Positions 39,196 to 47,218 of a stretch of 64,000 nt of DNA are shown here, one piece after another. The position numbers and the translations under genes are program-made. Under the pieces are notes generated by a model that worked only from the letters and a program-made list of their open reading frames with translations, made no database searches and was not told where the DNA came from. The stretch is from Pseudogulbenkiania subflava DSM 22618 (GTDB lineage Bacteria > Pseudomonadota > Gammaproteobacteria > Burkholderiales > Chromobacteriaceae). Numbering within the stretch: the stretch's first letter is position 1; the number at the start of each line of letters is the position of its first letter. The stretch lies in assembly GCF_900177275.1 (NCBI RefSeq), contig NZ_FXAG01000005.1, positions 62,001 to 126,000 of the forward strand, read 5' to 3'.

Positions 39196-40086
39196 ATGAT
39201 AAACCGCCTCAACTATCACCACCTTTATTACTTCTGGCGCGTGGCGGCCGAGGGCCACCTCACCAGAACAGCCGAACGTCTGCATATCTCGCAGTCGGCG
39301 CTGTCAGCGCAAATACGCCAGCTGGAAGAGCAACTCGGCACGCCGCTGTTCTTGCGCGAAGGCAAAAAGCTGCTGCTGACGGAAATGGGCTCTTCCGTGC
39401 TGCGCTACGCCGAAGCGATTTTCGCGCTGGGCAACGAGTTGCTGTCTGCGACCGCCAGCCAGGATGTGGGGCAGGGTGGGCAACTGCGCATTGGCAGCGT
39501 TTCCACCTTGTCGCGAAATTTTCTGGAAAGCTTTCTGCACCCGGTGTTGAGCAAGCAGGCCGTCAAGCTGAACCTGGAGGCGGGCGGGCTGGAAGAGTTG
39601 CTCAACCGGCTGAGCGCCTATGAGCTGGATGTGGTGCTGAGCAACCGTCCGGTCATCGCGGACGACAAGCACCCCTGGCGCTGCCGCACCCTGGCGCGGC
39701 AGGAGGTGTGCCTGATCGGGCCGCCGGGGCTGGTGACGGACGGCTTTGAGCTGGTCAATGTCCTGACGCGTCACCAGTTGGTCGTGCCAAGCGCGAAAAG
39801 CGAAATTCGGGTCCGCTTCGACCTGCTGTGCGAACAATTGGGCATCGAACCGCGGATTCGCGCCGAAGTGGATGACATGGCCGCCTTGCGCTTGCTGGCG
39901 CGTGACTCGGGTGCGGTGGCGCTGATTCCCGCGATTGTGGTCAAGGACGAGTTGAACAAGGGCCTGTTGGAGAAATACGGTTCGGTCCATGGCGTGGAAG
40001 AAACGTTCTACGCCATTACGGTGCGGCGCCGGTTTGAAACCCCGCACTTGAAAGACCTGTTTCAGCAGTTCTCGATACCTGGCTAG
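39196..40086 (+). CDS. LysR-family regulator, probable controller of dabBA
   Basis: The 296-residue protein has the HTH region YHHLYYFWRVAAEGHLTRTAERLHISQSALSAQIRQLEEQLG, close to NhaR-type regulators, and a substrate-binding domain (LRIGSVSTLSRNFLESFL). Divergent placement next to dabB is the classic arrangement for a LysR activator and its target. A CO2 or bicarbonate-linked signal is an inference. Confidence 0.9.
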   Translation: MINRLNYHHLYYFWRVAAEGHLTRTAERLHISQSALSAQIRQLEEQLGTPLFLREGKKLLLTEMGSSVLRYAEAIFALGNELLSATASQDVGQGGQLRIGSVSTLSRNFLESFLHPVLSKQAVKLNLEAGGLEELLNRLSAYELDVVLSNRPVIADDKHPWRCRTLARQEVCLIGPPGLVTDGFELVNVLTRHQLVVPSAKSEIRVRFDLLCEQLGIEPRIRAEVDDMAALRLLARDSGAVALIPAIVVKDELNKGLLEKYGSVHGVEETFYAITVRRRFETPHLKDLFQQFSIPG

Positions 40087-40141
40087 ATACTGGACGCGGC
40101 CGAGCCGACACCTCCTTCGGCTGCAGGCTGTCCGTCATGTT

Positions 40142-40846
40142 TCACCCCCTGGGATCGTTTCCCCTGGCGTCGAACATCAGCGCTGCAAGAATGCCGATGG
40201 GCAGCAGCAAAGCCCAAAACGACAGGTTGACGTAGCCGAAGGCGCCGCCGATAGCGCCGACGGCGAAGGCAAGAATGGGCCACAGGAACTTGACGATACG
40301 CTCCCTGACGGCCGGGTCGGGGGTGGGGCAGGTCAGATCCAGCAGGTCGATCACCAACTGGGTGACATTGCCGGTCATCACCGTGGTGGGGGTGAGCTTG
40401 CTCAGCGCCAGCCGGCTCGCCGCGTTTTGCACCCCCATGCCGGCGGCGCCGAACATGCCGGCAACGAGCGCCGCCGTGGAGCGGCTGTCGCTGAGCGGCA
40501 AGGCGTACAGGCCCATCAGCATGAAGCCCGCCAACAGCGCCATCTGCATGCCATAGAGCCACGGCAGCGGGGATGTGCCTCGTTGTTCTTGCTGACGCAC
40601 GATCGCTCTCGTCAGCGCGATTCCGGCCACGAAGGCGGGGAAGGCGAGAAACTTGATCAACACGCCGTGGCTGGGCCGCGCCAGTTCGCTGCCGATCAGC
40701 ACGAAGTTGCCGGTGACGTGCGCGGTGAACAGGCCGAACAGCGCCACGAAGCCCAGCGTGTCCACATAGCCGGCGGTAAAGCCCAGCCCCACGCTGGTCC
40801 ACGAGATGCGCGACGTGGCGCCTTTGCTAACGCTGCTGATGGCCAT
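40142..40846 (-). CDS. YoaK-family membrane protein (DUF1275)
   Basis: The 234-residue protein has about six TM segments and the DUF1275 blocks FTAGYVDTLGFVALFGLFTAHVTGNFVLIG and GMGVQNAASRLAL...TTVMTGNVTQL. The function of the family is unknown. The start MAISSVSKG overlaps the DoxX gene by 20 bp, and it is the last gene of the operon running from 44374. Confidence 0.88.
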   Translation of the reverse strand: MAISSVSKGATSRISWTSVGLGFTAGYVDTLGFVALFGLFTAHVTGNFVLIGSELARPSHGVLIKFLAFPAFVAGIALTRAIVRQQEQRGTSPLPWLYGMQMALLAGFMLMGLYALPLSDSRSTAALVAGMFGAAGMGVQNAASRLALSKLTPTTVMTGNVTQLVIDLLDLTCPTPDPAVRERIVKFLWPILAFAVGAIGGAFGYVNLSFWALLLPIGILAALMFDARGNDPRG

Positions 40847-41267
40847 CGATCGAATACTCCCCCGGGCCGGCCAGTGCGATCGTGCCGAACACGATGACCA
40901 GCAGCCAGGCAAACTGGCCGGTGGCCACATCCCAATCCGGATGCACCAAGGCCATGGAAACGAACAGCAGAAACAAGATGGGCAGGGTGGCGAGGCGCGT
41001 CAGCCAGCCGGCGGCGATCAGCAGTGGGCACACGATTTCGGCAAACAGCGCCAGCACCAGCGTCACCCCGTGCCCCAGGTGCAAGGGGTCGTCGATGTGC
41101 TGCAGTTCGGCGCTGAAGTGCATCAGCTTGGGCAAGCCGTGCACGTAGAGCAGCAAGGCGCTGCCCGCCAGGCGCAGGAACAGCAGGCCGGCGTCCGGCC
41201 CCGGCAGGCGCGCCGGGTCGACGAATCTGGCAGGATGGGCTCCGCCATTATTCCGGTGGCGGGTCAT
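40827..41267 (-). CDS. DoxX-family membrane protein
   Basis: The 146-residue protein has four TM segments and the DoxX pattern (GLLFLRLAGSALLLYVHGLPKLMHF, ALFAEIVCPLLIAAGWLTRLATLPI, HPDWDVATGQFAWLLVIVFGTIALAGPG). Relatives include subunits of thiosulfate:quinone oxidoreductase and stress-linked membrane proteins. The start ATG overlaps the stop of the small XapX gene upstream (ATGA). Confidence 0.88.
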   Translation of the reverse strand: MTRHRNNGGAHPARFVDPARLPGPDAGLLFLRLAGSALLLYVHGLPKLMHFSAELQHIDDPLHLGHGVTLVLALFAEIVCPLLIAAGWLTRLATLPILFLLFVSMALVHPDWDVATGQFAWLLVIVFGTIALAGPGEYSIDGHQQR

Positions 41268-41419
41268 ATGAAGGCCCCTGCCATCACATAGCCAGCTGTC
41301 ATGGCGACTACCAGCAGGGCGCCGACGGGGGAAGGCGGCGCGGGGGAGGGAATATCCAGCCAGCGGCACAGGCCGCCGACTGCGATGCCCAGGATGGAAC
41401 CGATCAACAGCGCGGTCAT
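41264..41419 (-). CDS. XapX-domain small membrane protein (second copy)
   Basis: The 51-residue protein begins MTALLIGSILGIAVGGLCRW and has PAPPSPVGALLVVAMTAGYVMAG, the XapX (DUF1427) pattern of two short TM helices around a Pro-rich turn. It overlaps the upstream XapX gene and the downstream DoxX gene by 4 bp each (ATGA), so the three are tightly coupled. The function is unknown. Confidence 0.85.
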   Translation of the reverse strand: MTALLIGSILGIAVGGLCRWLDIPSPAPPSPVGALLVVAMTAGYVMAGAFI

Positions 41420-41643
41420 GCTTCGTTCCTTTTTTCCAAGTCATGCCCGCCGCAGTGTTTCTTTTCCTGCGCGGGGCGGGTGGCCAGGTAGCGGTCGACT
41501 AGCCAGTACCCGGTGCTCATCATGAAAACCAGCAGGGCACCGGACAGGACCGGCGGCGACGCCGCCGGGATGCCGGTCAGCCGGCAGCCGAACCCGATCA
41601 GGAACGACAGCGCCAGGCCGAGCAGAATCTTCCAATAGTTCAT
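41416..41643 (-). CDS. XapX-domain small membrane protein (first copy)
   Basis: The 75-residue protein MNYWKILLGLALSFLIGFGC... IPAASPPVLSGALLVFMMSTGYWLVDRY has the DUF1427 pattern, followed by a charged tail with a CGGHD element. It lies 19 bp after the amidohydrolase gene. Two adjacent paralogues of such a small protein suggest a hetero-oligomeric membrane assembly (inference). Confidence 0.85.
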   Translation of the reverse strand: MNYWKILLGLALSFLIGFGCRLTGIPAASPPVLSGALLVFMMSTGYWLVDRYLATRPAQEKKHCGGHDLEKRNEA

Positions 41644-41662
41644 GGCGATGCTCCTTCATGCC

Positions 41663-43513
41663 TCAGAAGGCAAAGCAACTGCAGCCGAACGCACCCCAGA
41701 ATCCGGCGAAGTCGGACACCGGCACGTTTGACTTGCGCGCCTTGTCGTGCGCATGGCCGTGCACACCGCAAGCGCCGTGGCATTGGTGCGGCAGCGGAGT
41801 GCGCTGCTGTGTCGGGGCGGCGCGGTAATGGCCCGGTACGGCCCTGACCGGGGACCAATCCGGCAGGACCGGCAGCGCGGACGGGGCTAGCGGGGTGAAT
41901 TCACCGGCGCCGTAGACGATGTTGCCGCCCACGACGGTCATCACCGATTCGATCCCCTTGATGGCTTCCGGCGTTACGCTGAAGTAGTCCGCAGACAGCA
42001 CGGCAAGGTCGGCCAGCTGGCCGGCCTTGATCCGCCCTTTCTTGTCTTGCTCGCTGGAGAACCAGGCGCTGCCGGCGGTCCACAGTTCCAGCGCGGTTTC
42101 GCGCGACAGCCGGTTCGGTTCGTCATACAGCGGCAGCCCGCCCACCGTGCAGCCGGTAACCAGCCAGTAGAGCGCCGTCCATGGGTTGTAACTCGCCACC
42201 CGCGTGGCATCGGTGCCCGCGCCGACCGGGATGCCCATGTCGAGCATGCGGGCAACGGGCGGGGTGTGTTTGGCCGCATCCGCGCCGTAGCGCTCGACGA
42301 AATATTCGCCCTGGAACGCCATGCGGTGCTGGATGGCGATGCCGCCGCCCAAGGCGCGCACGCGTTCGATATTGCGCGGGGAGATGGTCTCTGCGTGGTC
42401 GAACAGCCAGTGCAGCCCATCGAACGGGATATCCCGATTCACCTTCTCGAACACGTCCAGCATGCGTCCGATGGATTCATCGTAGGTGGCGTGCAGGCGG
42501 AACGGCCAGCGCTTGGCCACCAGGTGGCGCACCACCTTCTCCAGCTCGTCTTCCATCTGCGGCGCGAGGTCCGGGCGCGGTTCGAGGAAGTCTTCGAAGT
42601 CGGCCGCGGAAAACACCAGCATCTCGCCGGCGCCGTTGTGGCGGAAGAAGTCGTCACCCTGGCCGGGGCTGACCATGGTGGTCCATTGCTGGAAGTCCTC
42701 CAGCTCCTGCCCCTTGCGCTGGGTGAACAGGTTGTAGGCGATGCGGATGGTCAGTTGCTTGTTCTTCGCCAGTTCGGCGATGACATCGTAGTCTTCCGGA
42801 TAGTTCTGGAAGCCGCCGCCGGCATCGATGGCGCTGGTGAGCCCGAGGCGGTTCAGCTCGCGCATGAACTGGCGCGTCGAGTTGACTTGATACTCAAGCG
42901 GCAGTTTCGGCCCCTTGGCCAGCGTGGCGTACAGGATCATCGCGTTGGGACGGGCGATCAGCATGCCGGTGGGGTTGCCGGCCGCGTCGCGCTGGATCTC
43001 CCCGCCCGGCGGGTTGGGGGTGTCCTTGTTGTAGCCCACCGCGCGCAGGGCGGCGCGGTTGAGCAGGGCGCGGTCGTACAGGTGCAGGACGAACACCGGG
43101 GTGTCGGGTGCCGCCGCGTTGATCTCGTCCAGCGTGGGCATGCGCTTCTCGGCGAACTGGAACTCGGTCCAGCCGCCTACCACGCGCACCCATTGCGGGT
43201 TGGGGGTGCGGTCGGCCTGTTCCTTCAGCATGCGCAAGGCGTCGGCCAGCGACGGCACGCCCTCCCAGCGCAACTCCAGGTTGTAGTTGAGGCCACCGCG
43301 GATCAGGTGCAGGTGGGAGTCGTTCAGGCCTGGGATCACTGTCCGGCCCCCCAAGTCCACCATCCGGGTGGTGCCCGAACGGTGCTGCATCACCTCGTCG
43401 GCTTCGCCGACTGCAAGGAACGTGTCGCCTTTTATGGCCACAGCCGTGGCCTGGGGGTGTTCACGATCCACCGTGTGAATCCGGCCGTTGAACAGAATCA
43501 GATCCGCGCTCAT
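41663..43513 (-). CDS. Amidohydrolase family protein (YtcJ-like, Amidohydro_3)
   Basis: The 616-residue metal-dependent hydrolase has the N-terminal beta-sandwich signature (MSADLILFNGRIHTVDREHPQATAVAIKG) and the metal-binding HxH in PGLNDSHLHLIRGG. Other likely ligands are His in FRLHATYDE and HWLFDHAET, and Asp in VGAGTDATRVASYNPW. YtcJ-like enzymes are poorly characterised exo-amidases or deacetylases. The C-terminus has an extra Cys/His-rich tail (HQCHGACGVHGHAHD, then GAFGCSCFAF), probably a metal site. It is in an operon with an isochorismatase-like hydrolase upstream and XapX, XapX, DoxX and YoaK downstream. Confidence 0.9.
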   Translation of the reverse strand: MSADLILFNGRIHTVDREHPQATAVAIKGDTFLAVGEADEVMQHRSGTTRMVDLGGRTVIPGLNDSHLHLIRGGLNYNLELRWEGVPSLADALRMLKEQADRTPNPQWVRVVGGWTEFQFAEKRMPTLDEINAAAPDTPVFVLHLYDRALLNRAALRAVGYNKDTPNPPGGEIQRDAAGNPTGMLIARPNAMILYATLAKGPKLPLEYQVNSTRQFMRELNRLGLTSAIDAGGGFQNYPEDYDVIAELAKNKQLTIRIAYNLFTQRKGQELEDFQQWTTMVSPGQGDDFFRHNGAGEMLVFSAADFEDFLEPRPDLAPQMEDELEKVVRHLVAKRWPFRLHATYDESIGRMLDVFEKVNRDIPFDGLHWLFDHAETISPRNIERVRALGGGIAIQHRMAFQGEYFVERYGADAAKHTPPVARMLDMGIPVGAGTDATRVASYNPWTALYWLVTGCTVGGLPLYDEPNRLSRETALELWTAGSAWFSSEQDKKGRIKAGQLADLAVLSADYFSVTPEAIKGIESVMTVVGGNIVYGAGEFTPLAPSALPVLPDWSPVRAVPGHYRAAPTQQRTPLPHQCHGACGVHGHAHDKARKSNVPVSDFAGFWGAFGCSCFAF

Positions 43514-43580
43514 GGGTGAGTCTCCTGGCGGGGGCCGGCCACTGGCCGGCCCTGGTGGGGGTTACCAACTGTTGCTTAGA

Positions 43581-43718
43581 GCCATTAACAAAATTCAGCG
43601 AAGCGGTCTCTGCTAGGCGCGCCGCCGCAGACAGTACAAGTCGTACGGCAAGCGTTTGCTGGGCGAATCAAAGATTCGCACGCGAGCGCAACAACGCAGG
43701 GAGGATTTTGTTAGCGGC
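43581..43718. repeat. 138-bp MITE-like element, copy A
   Basis: Imperfect terminal inverted repeats of 16 nt (GCCATTAACAAAATTC and the complement of GCCGCTAACAAAATCC, 13 of 16 matching) enclose a core with GCCGCAGACAGTACA, GTACGGCAAG and GCGAATC. The core reappears at 60616-60754. The element fills most of the gap between the hydrolase and amidohydrolase genes. Confidence 0.75.
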
Positions 43719-43720
43719 TA

Positions 43721-44374
43721 TCAGTGGCCTTCGCCGCCGCCGAACATGGTCTTGGCATAGATCAGGCCCAGACCATAGCCGCCGCCATGCGCAATCGAGG
43801 TGGCTACAGTTTCGTTGTAGCTTTCCCCGCGCGCCCAGTCGCGTTGCAGTTCGAGCAGGTACTGCAACGAGGTCATCGGGCGGGCGCCTTGTTGCACCAT
43901 GCGCTCCATGGCGCGCTCGTGCGCCTCGTCGGAGACGTCGCCACAGGCATCGGCGATCACGTAGACCTGAAAGCCCTGATCCAGCGCCGACAAGGCCGGG
44001 CCGACGATGCATACCGAGGTCCACAGGCCGGCCAGCACGATCTTGTCTCTGCCGATCGCATTCACCCGCTCGGCGATGCGGCCGTCTTCCCAGGTGTTCA
44101 TGGTGGTGCGGTCGATCACCGGCTCGCCGGGAAATACCGATTTGATTTCATCGAACAGCGGGCCGGAGAAAGTCTTCTCCGCCACGGTGGTCAGAATGGT
44201 CGGTACATGAAATTCCTTGGCCGCCTTTGCCACGAGGGCAGCGTTGTTGCGCAGGGTGACGGCGTCGATCGACTTGGTCGCAAAGGCCATCTGCGATTGG
44301 TGGTCGATCATGATGAGGGTGTGGTTGCTCGGGTCAAGCAAGGTCTGGCCAGGCTGAGCTTTGGCGATAGGCAT
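43721..44374 (-). CDS. Isochorismatase-like cysteine hydrolase (YcaC type)
   Basis: The 217-residue protein has the catalytic Asp in IMIDHQSQM (about D24), Lys in the TTVAEKTFSG region and Cys in LWTSVCIVGPAL (about C122). YcaC-like proteins are oligomeric hydrolases of unknown substrate. It is first in the operon with the amidohydrolase. Divergent from a LysR-type gene (44596), it is the likely target promoter. Confidence 0.92.
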   Translation of the reverse strand: MPIAKAQPGQTLLDPSNHTLIMIDHQSQMAFATKSIDAVTLRNNAALVAKAAKEFHVPTILTTVAEKTFSGPLFDEIKSVFPGEPVIDRTTMNTWEDGRIAERVNAIGRDKIVLAGLWTSVCIVGPALSALDQGFQVYVIADACGDVSDEAHERAMERMVQQGARPMTSLQYLLELQRDWARGESYNETVATSIAHGGGYGLGLIYAKTMFGGGEGH

Positions 44375-44595
44375 GATCGTCTCCTGATAGAGGCTTCTCG
44401 ATGGATGGGTGACAGTCGCGCAAGACAGGTGCGCCGGAGGGATGTCCGGCGGCGGCGTCTTGCTCTCGTAAGCTAGTTTTCTAGCCCAAATAGCACAAGC
44501 GGATAGTTTCGATCGGCCTGATCACATTTTTCGAACCCCATGGCAAGCCGGCCGCCGGCGCGCTACGCTGTCAGCTGGCCTGTGAGGAAAAACGA

Positions 44596-45534
44596 GTGAT
44601 GAAACTGAGTTTGGAAGCGCTGGAAGTGCTGGATGCGATCGACCGGCACGGCTCTTTTGCCGCGGCGGGGGAAGCCTTGTTCAAGGTGCCGTCCTCGATC
44701 AGCTACATGATCGGCAAGCTGGAAGAAGACCTGGGCGTCACCTTGTTCGACCGTACCGGGCTCAAGGCCAAGCTGACGCCCACCGGGCAGGCCGTGCTGG
44801 AAGACGGACGGCGTCTGCTGCGCGGGGCGATCGAACTGGAGCGCCGCGCCAAGAAAATCGAAGCAGGCTGGGAGAGCGAGCTGCGCATCGCCGTGGACGT
44901 CATCCTGCCGTTCCGCATCTTGCTGCCGTATATCACGACCTTTTACGGGGAAAACTCGCAAACCCGTCTGTTGTTCAGCCACGAGGTTTCGGGCGGGCCG
45001 TGGGAGGCGCTGCTGGACGGCAGAGCGGACTTCGCCATCGGCGCGCTGGATCACGCACCCAATCTGCCCGGCTTCTCGAGCTGTTCCATCGGCCAGGTGC
45101 AGTCCGCCTTCGCCGTTGCCCCTGGGCATCCGCTCGCCGATGCCGTGGAGCCGCTCGACCGCTCGGTAATCGGGCAGTATCGCCAGGTCGAAATCCAGGA
45201 CACGTCGCGGCAACGATAATCGCGCCCGCTCGATCTGCAAATCGGGCAGGATTTCCTGCTGGTGCCCAATCTCGAGGCGAAGTTGGAAGCCGTACTGGCC
45301 GGGCTCGGTTGCGGTTTCTTACCAGGCTGTCTGGTTCAGCACTGTGCCAATCTGGGCAAGCTCAAGGTCAAGGCGGTGAAAGAGCCGCGGCCGATCAAGC
45401 AGTTCTTTGCCGCCTGGAATACCGGCGATGCCGGGCTTGGTGTGCAGTGGTGGATCGAGAAGCTCTCGCAGGGGGATTTCATCAACGATGCCTTGATCGT
45501 CAAGACGCTGGCGGCCACGCCTCTGTCCCCGTAA
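44596..45534 (+). pseudogene. LysR-family regulator interrupted by an in-frame TAA
   Basis: The frame begins with a normal LysR HTH (LSLEALEVLDAIDRHGSFAAAGEALFKVPSSISYMIGKLEEDLG) and effector domain (LRIAVDVILPFRILLPYI). It reaches VEIQDTSRQR and then meets TAA at 45217-45219. After the stop the same frame continues with homologous C-terminal sequence (QDFLLVPNLEAKLEAVLAGLGCGFLPGC) to 45534. The frame is unchanged, so a single-base nonsense change explains it. The 207-residue product would lack half of the effector domain. The HTH could still bind DNA. A sequencing error is the other explanation. Confidence 0.85.
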
Positions 45535-45665
45535 ACGACGGCTAGCTTCTGCCGGGCTGGCTGCAACGAGGTACTGATCGGTTGGCGATCGTAATAGCGC
45601 TGGCAGAGGACGATGGACTCGGAGATGGCGGGTAGGGCAGGCCTCTTCGGCCAACGGGGGAGAGG

Positions 45666-45700
45666 ACATCGGGCTCCGCCCTCCGGCAGGAGCCCGATGT
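45666..45700. terminator. Long hairpin downstream of the orphan dctP (possible terminator)
   Basis: A perfect 12-bp inverted repeat (ACATCGGGCTCC and its complement) encloses an 11-nt loop. It lies 20 nt past the dctP stop on the minus strand. No T-run follows, so it may act with Rho or stabilise the mRNA 3' end. Confidence 0.5.
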
Positions 45701-45719
45701 CTGTCGCGCTTGTATCGGC

Positions 45720-46712
45720 TTACTTGGCAAGGGCGGTGTGGATGGCCTTGACGGTGTCGGTGCCGATGCGCGCGGCCATCTCGTTCTGAACCGGCTGCAT
45801 CGCCTTCACCCAGGCGGCTTTCTCGGCCCCGGTGGGCTCGTAGATTTGCGTCTTGCCCGAAGCCTTGATGGCGCTCAGGGCAGCGGCGGTGTCTTTCTCG
45901 GCCATCTTGTCGTTGTATTCGGAGGCGTCCTTCATCGCCCCTTCCAGCGTGGTGCGGATGTCCCCGGGCAGGCCGTCCCAGAACGATTTGTTGACCACCA
46001 CGGCGTACCCGCTATAGGAATGGCGGGTGTTGATCATGTATTTCTGCACTTCGAACTGCTTCTGGGTGTACAGATTGGAAATGTTGCCGTCGGCACCGTC
46101 CACCACGCCGGTCTGCAAGGCCTGATAGACCTCGGACAACGCCATGGTCTGGGGCAGAGCGCCGACCGACTGCACGATGGCGGTGTTCACCTTGGACGAG
46201 TTGATGCGAATCTTCAGACCCTTGATGTCCTGCGGTGTGCGGACCGGCCTGTTGGCGCTGAACACGCGAAAACCGTTGTCCCAGAACGCCAGCCCTTTGA
46301 GCCCGCGGGGTTCTAGCTTTTTCAGCAGAGCTTGGCCTACCGGGCCGCGCGTCACTTTGTGCACCTGGTCTTCGTTCATGAAGAGATAGGGCAGGTCGAA
46401 CACCTCGAACTCCTTCATCCCCATCGGACCGAATTTACTGGTGGTCGGCGCCAGCATCTGCACGGCGCCCAGTTGCAGCGCTTCCAGTTCTTCCTTGTCC
46501 TTGTACAGCTGGCTGTTGGGGTAGATGACGACCTTGACCCGGCTCTTGGTACGTTCTTCGGCCAACCTCTTGAAGTACTCGGCAGCCTGGCCCTTGGGCG
46601 AGTCGGGGGTGACGACGTGGCTGAACTTGATGACGATGGGGGCGCTGGCAAAGGCCGGGGCGGTTGCGCTAAAGGCGGCGGCGATGGCCAGCGTGGTGAT
46701 CAGGCGCTTCAT
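45720..46712 (-). CDS. TRAP transporter solute-binding protein (DctP, C4-dicarboxylate type)
   Basis: The 330-residue protein has a Sec signal peptide (MKRLITTLAIAAAFSATAPAFA) and the DctP fold (VIKFSHVVTPDSPKGQAAEYFKRLAEERT, GLAFWDNGFRVFSANRPV, IRINSSKVNTAIVQSVGALPQTMALSEVYQALQTGVVDGADG). The conserved substrate-binding Arg is in LKIRIN. It resembles the malate/succinate/fumarate-binding DctP. No dctQ or dctM is adjacent, so it is an orphan that must use permeases encoded elsewhere. A LysR gene is divergent beyond a 506-bp gap. Confidence 0.92.
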   Translation of the reverse strand: MKRLITTLAIAAAFSATAPAFASAPIVIKFSHVVTPDSPKGQAAEYFKRLAEERTKSRVKVVIYPNSQLYKDKEELEALQLGAVQMLAPTTSKFGPMGMKEFEVFDLPYLFMNEDQVHKVTRGPVGQALLKKLEPRGLKGLAFWDNGFRVFSANRPVRTPQDIKGLKIRINSSKVNTAIVQSVGALPQTMALSEVYQALQTGVVDGADGNISNLYTQKQFEVQKYMINTRHSYSGYAVVVNKSFWDGLPGDIRTTLEGAMKDASEYNDKMAEKDTAAALSAIKASGKTQIYEPTGAEKAAWVKAMQPVQNEMAARIGTDTVKAIHTALAK

Positions 46713-47027
46713 GAATCTGTCTCTCCTTGACGTTGTAGGCTTCCTGGCCGTCGGCCAACATCGATCGTGGTCGTGTCTGCCGTTCAGGCTCTTTTCATGG
46801 CGTCGCGCGGGGCGGGTGGTCGGTCAACCCTTAGTCCAAGGGGGCATCCCTGCTTGGGCGCTTCGGTGAGGGCATTGTCGCCAGAGAATTCTCATTTGTT
46901 AAATACATTATTGTCTTGTATTGATGAGTTTTTGTGTGTTTGGCGAGTCGAGGAAAATCCCGTACCGGCAGCGGCTGGCGCGGCGATATCCGAGGTGGCT
47001 GCGGAGGTGTGTCCCCGCGTCATGGAC

Positions 47028-47060
47028 AAAAAAAGAGCCGCCCGGATTACGGGGCGGCTT
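47028..47060 (-). terminator. Rho-independent terminator in the dctP-LysR gap, minus strand
   Basis: On the minus strand, AGCCGCCC pairs with GGGCGGCT around an 8-nt loop and is followed by C and seven T. No annotated minus-strand gene ends here. It therefore lies inside the leader of dctP or ends a small RNA (see findings). The rest of the 506-bp gap (46713-47218) shows no convincing gene. Confidence 0.8.
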
Positions 47061-47218
47061 AAGGAGTCACACTGTGGAAACGGGATGATCGCACTGGCTC
47101 GCCGCCTGGGCGGAGCAGAGTGTTCTCCGCCCGTAGTGACAGAGGCAATGTCCGGATTGTGCGCAGCCGATGGCTGTGAGTAAAATGAATTGATATAAAA
47201 GATTATTGACTTTTGATC

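Noticed and set aside
45262-45534. Separate 90-codon gene after the LysR fragment
   Set aside because: It lies in the same frame as the upstream LysR fragment and matches the missing C-terminal half, so it is part of the interrupted gene, not an independent one.
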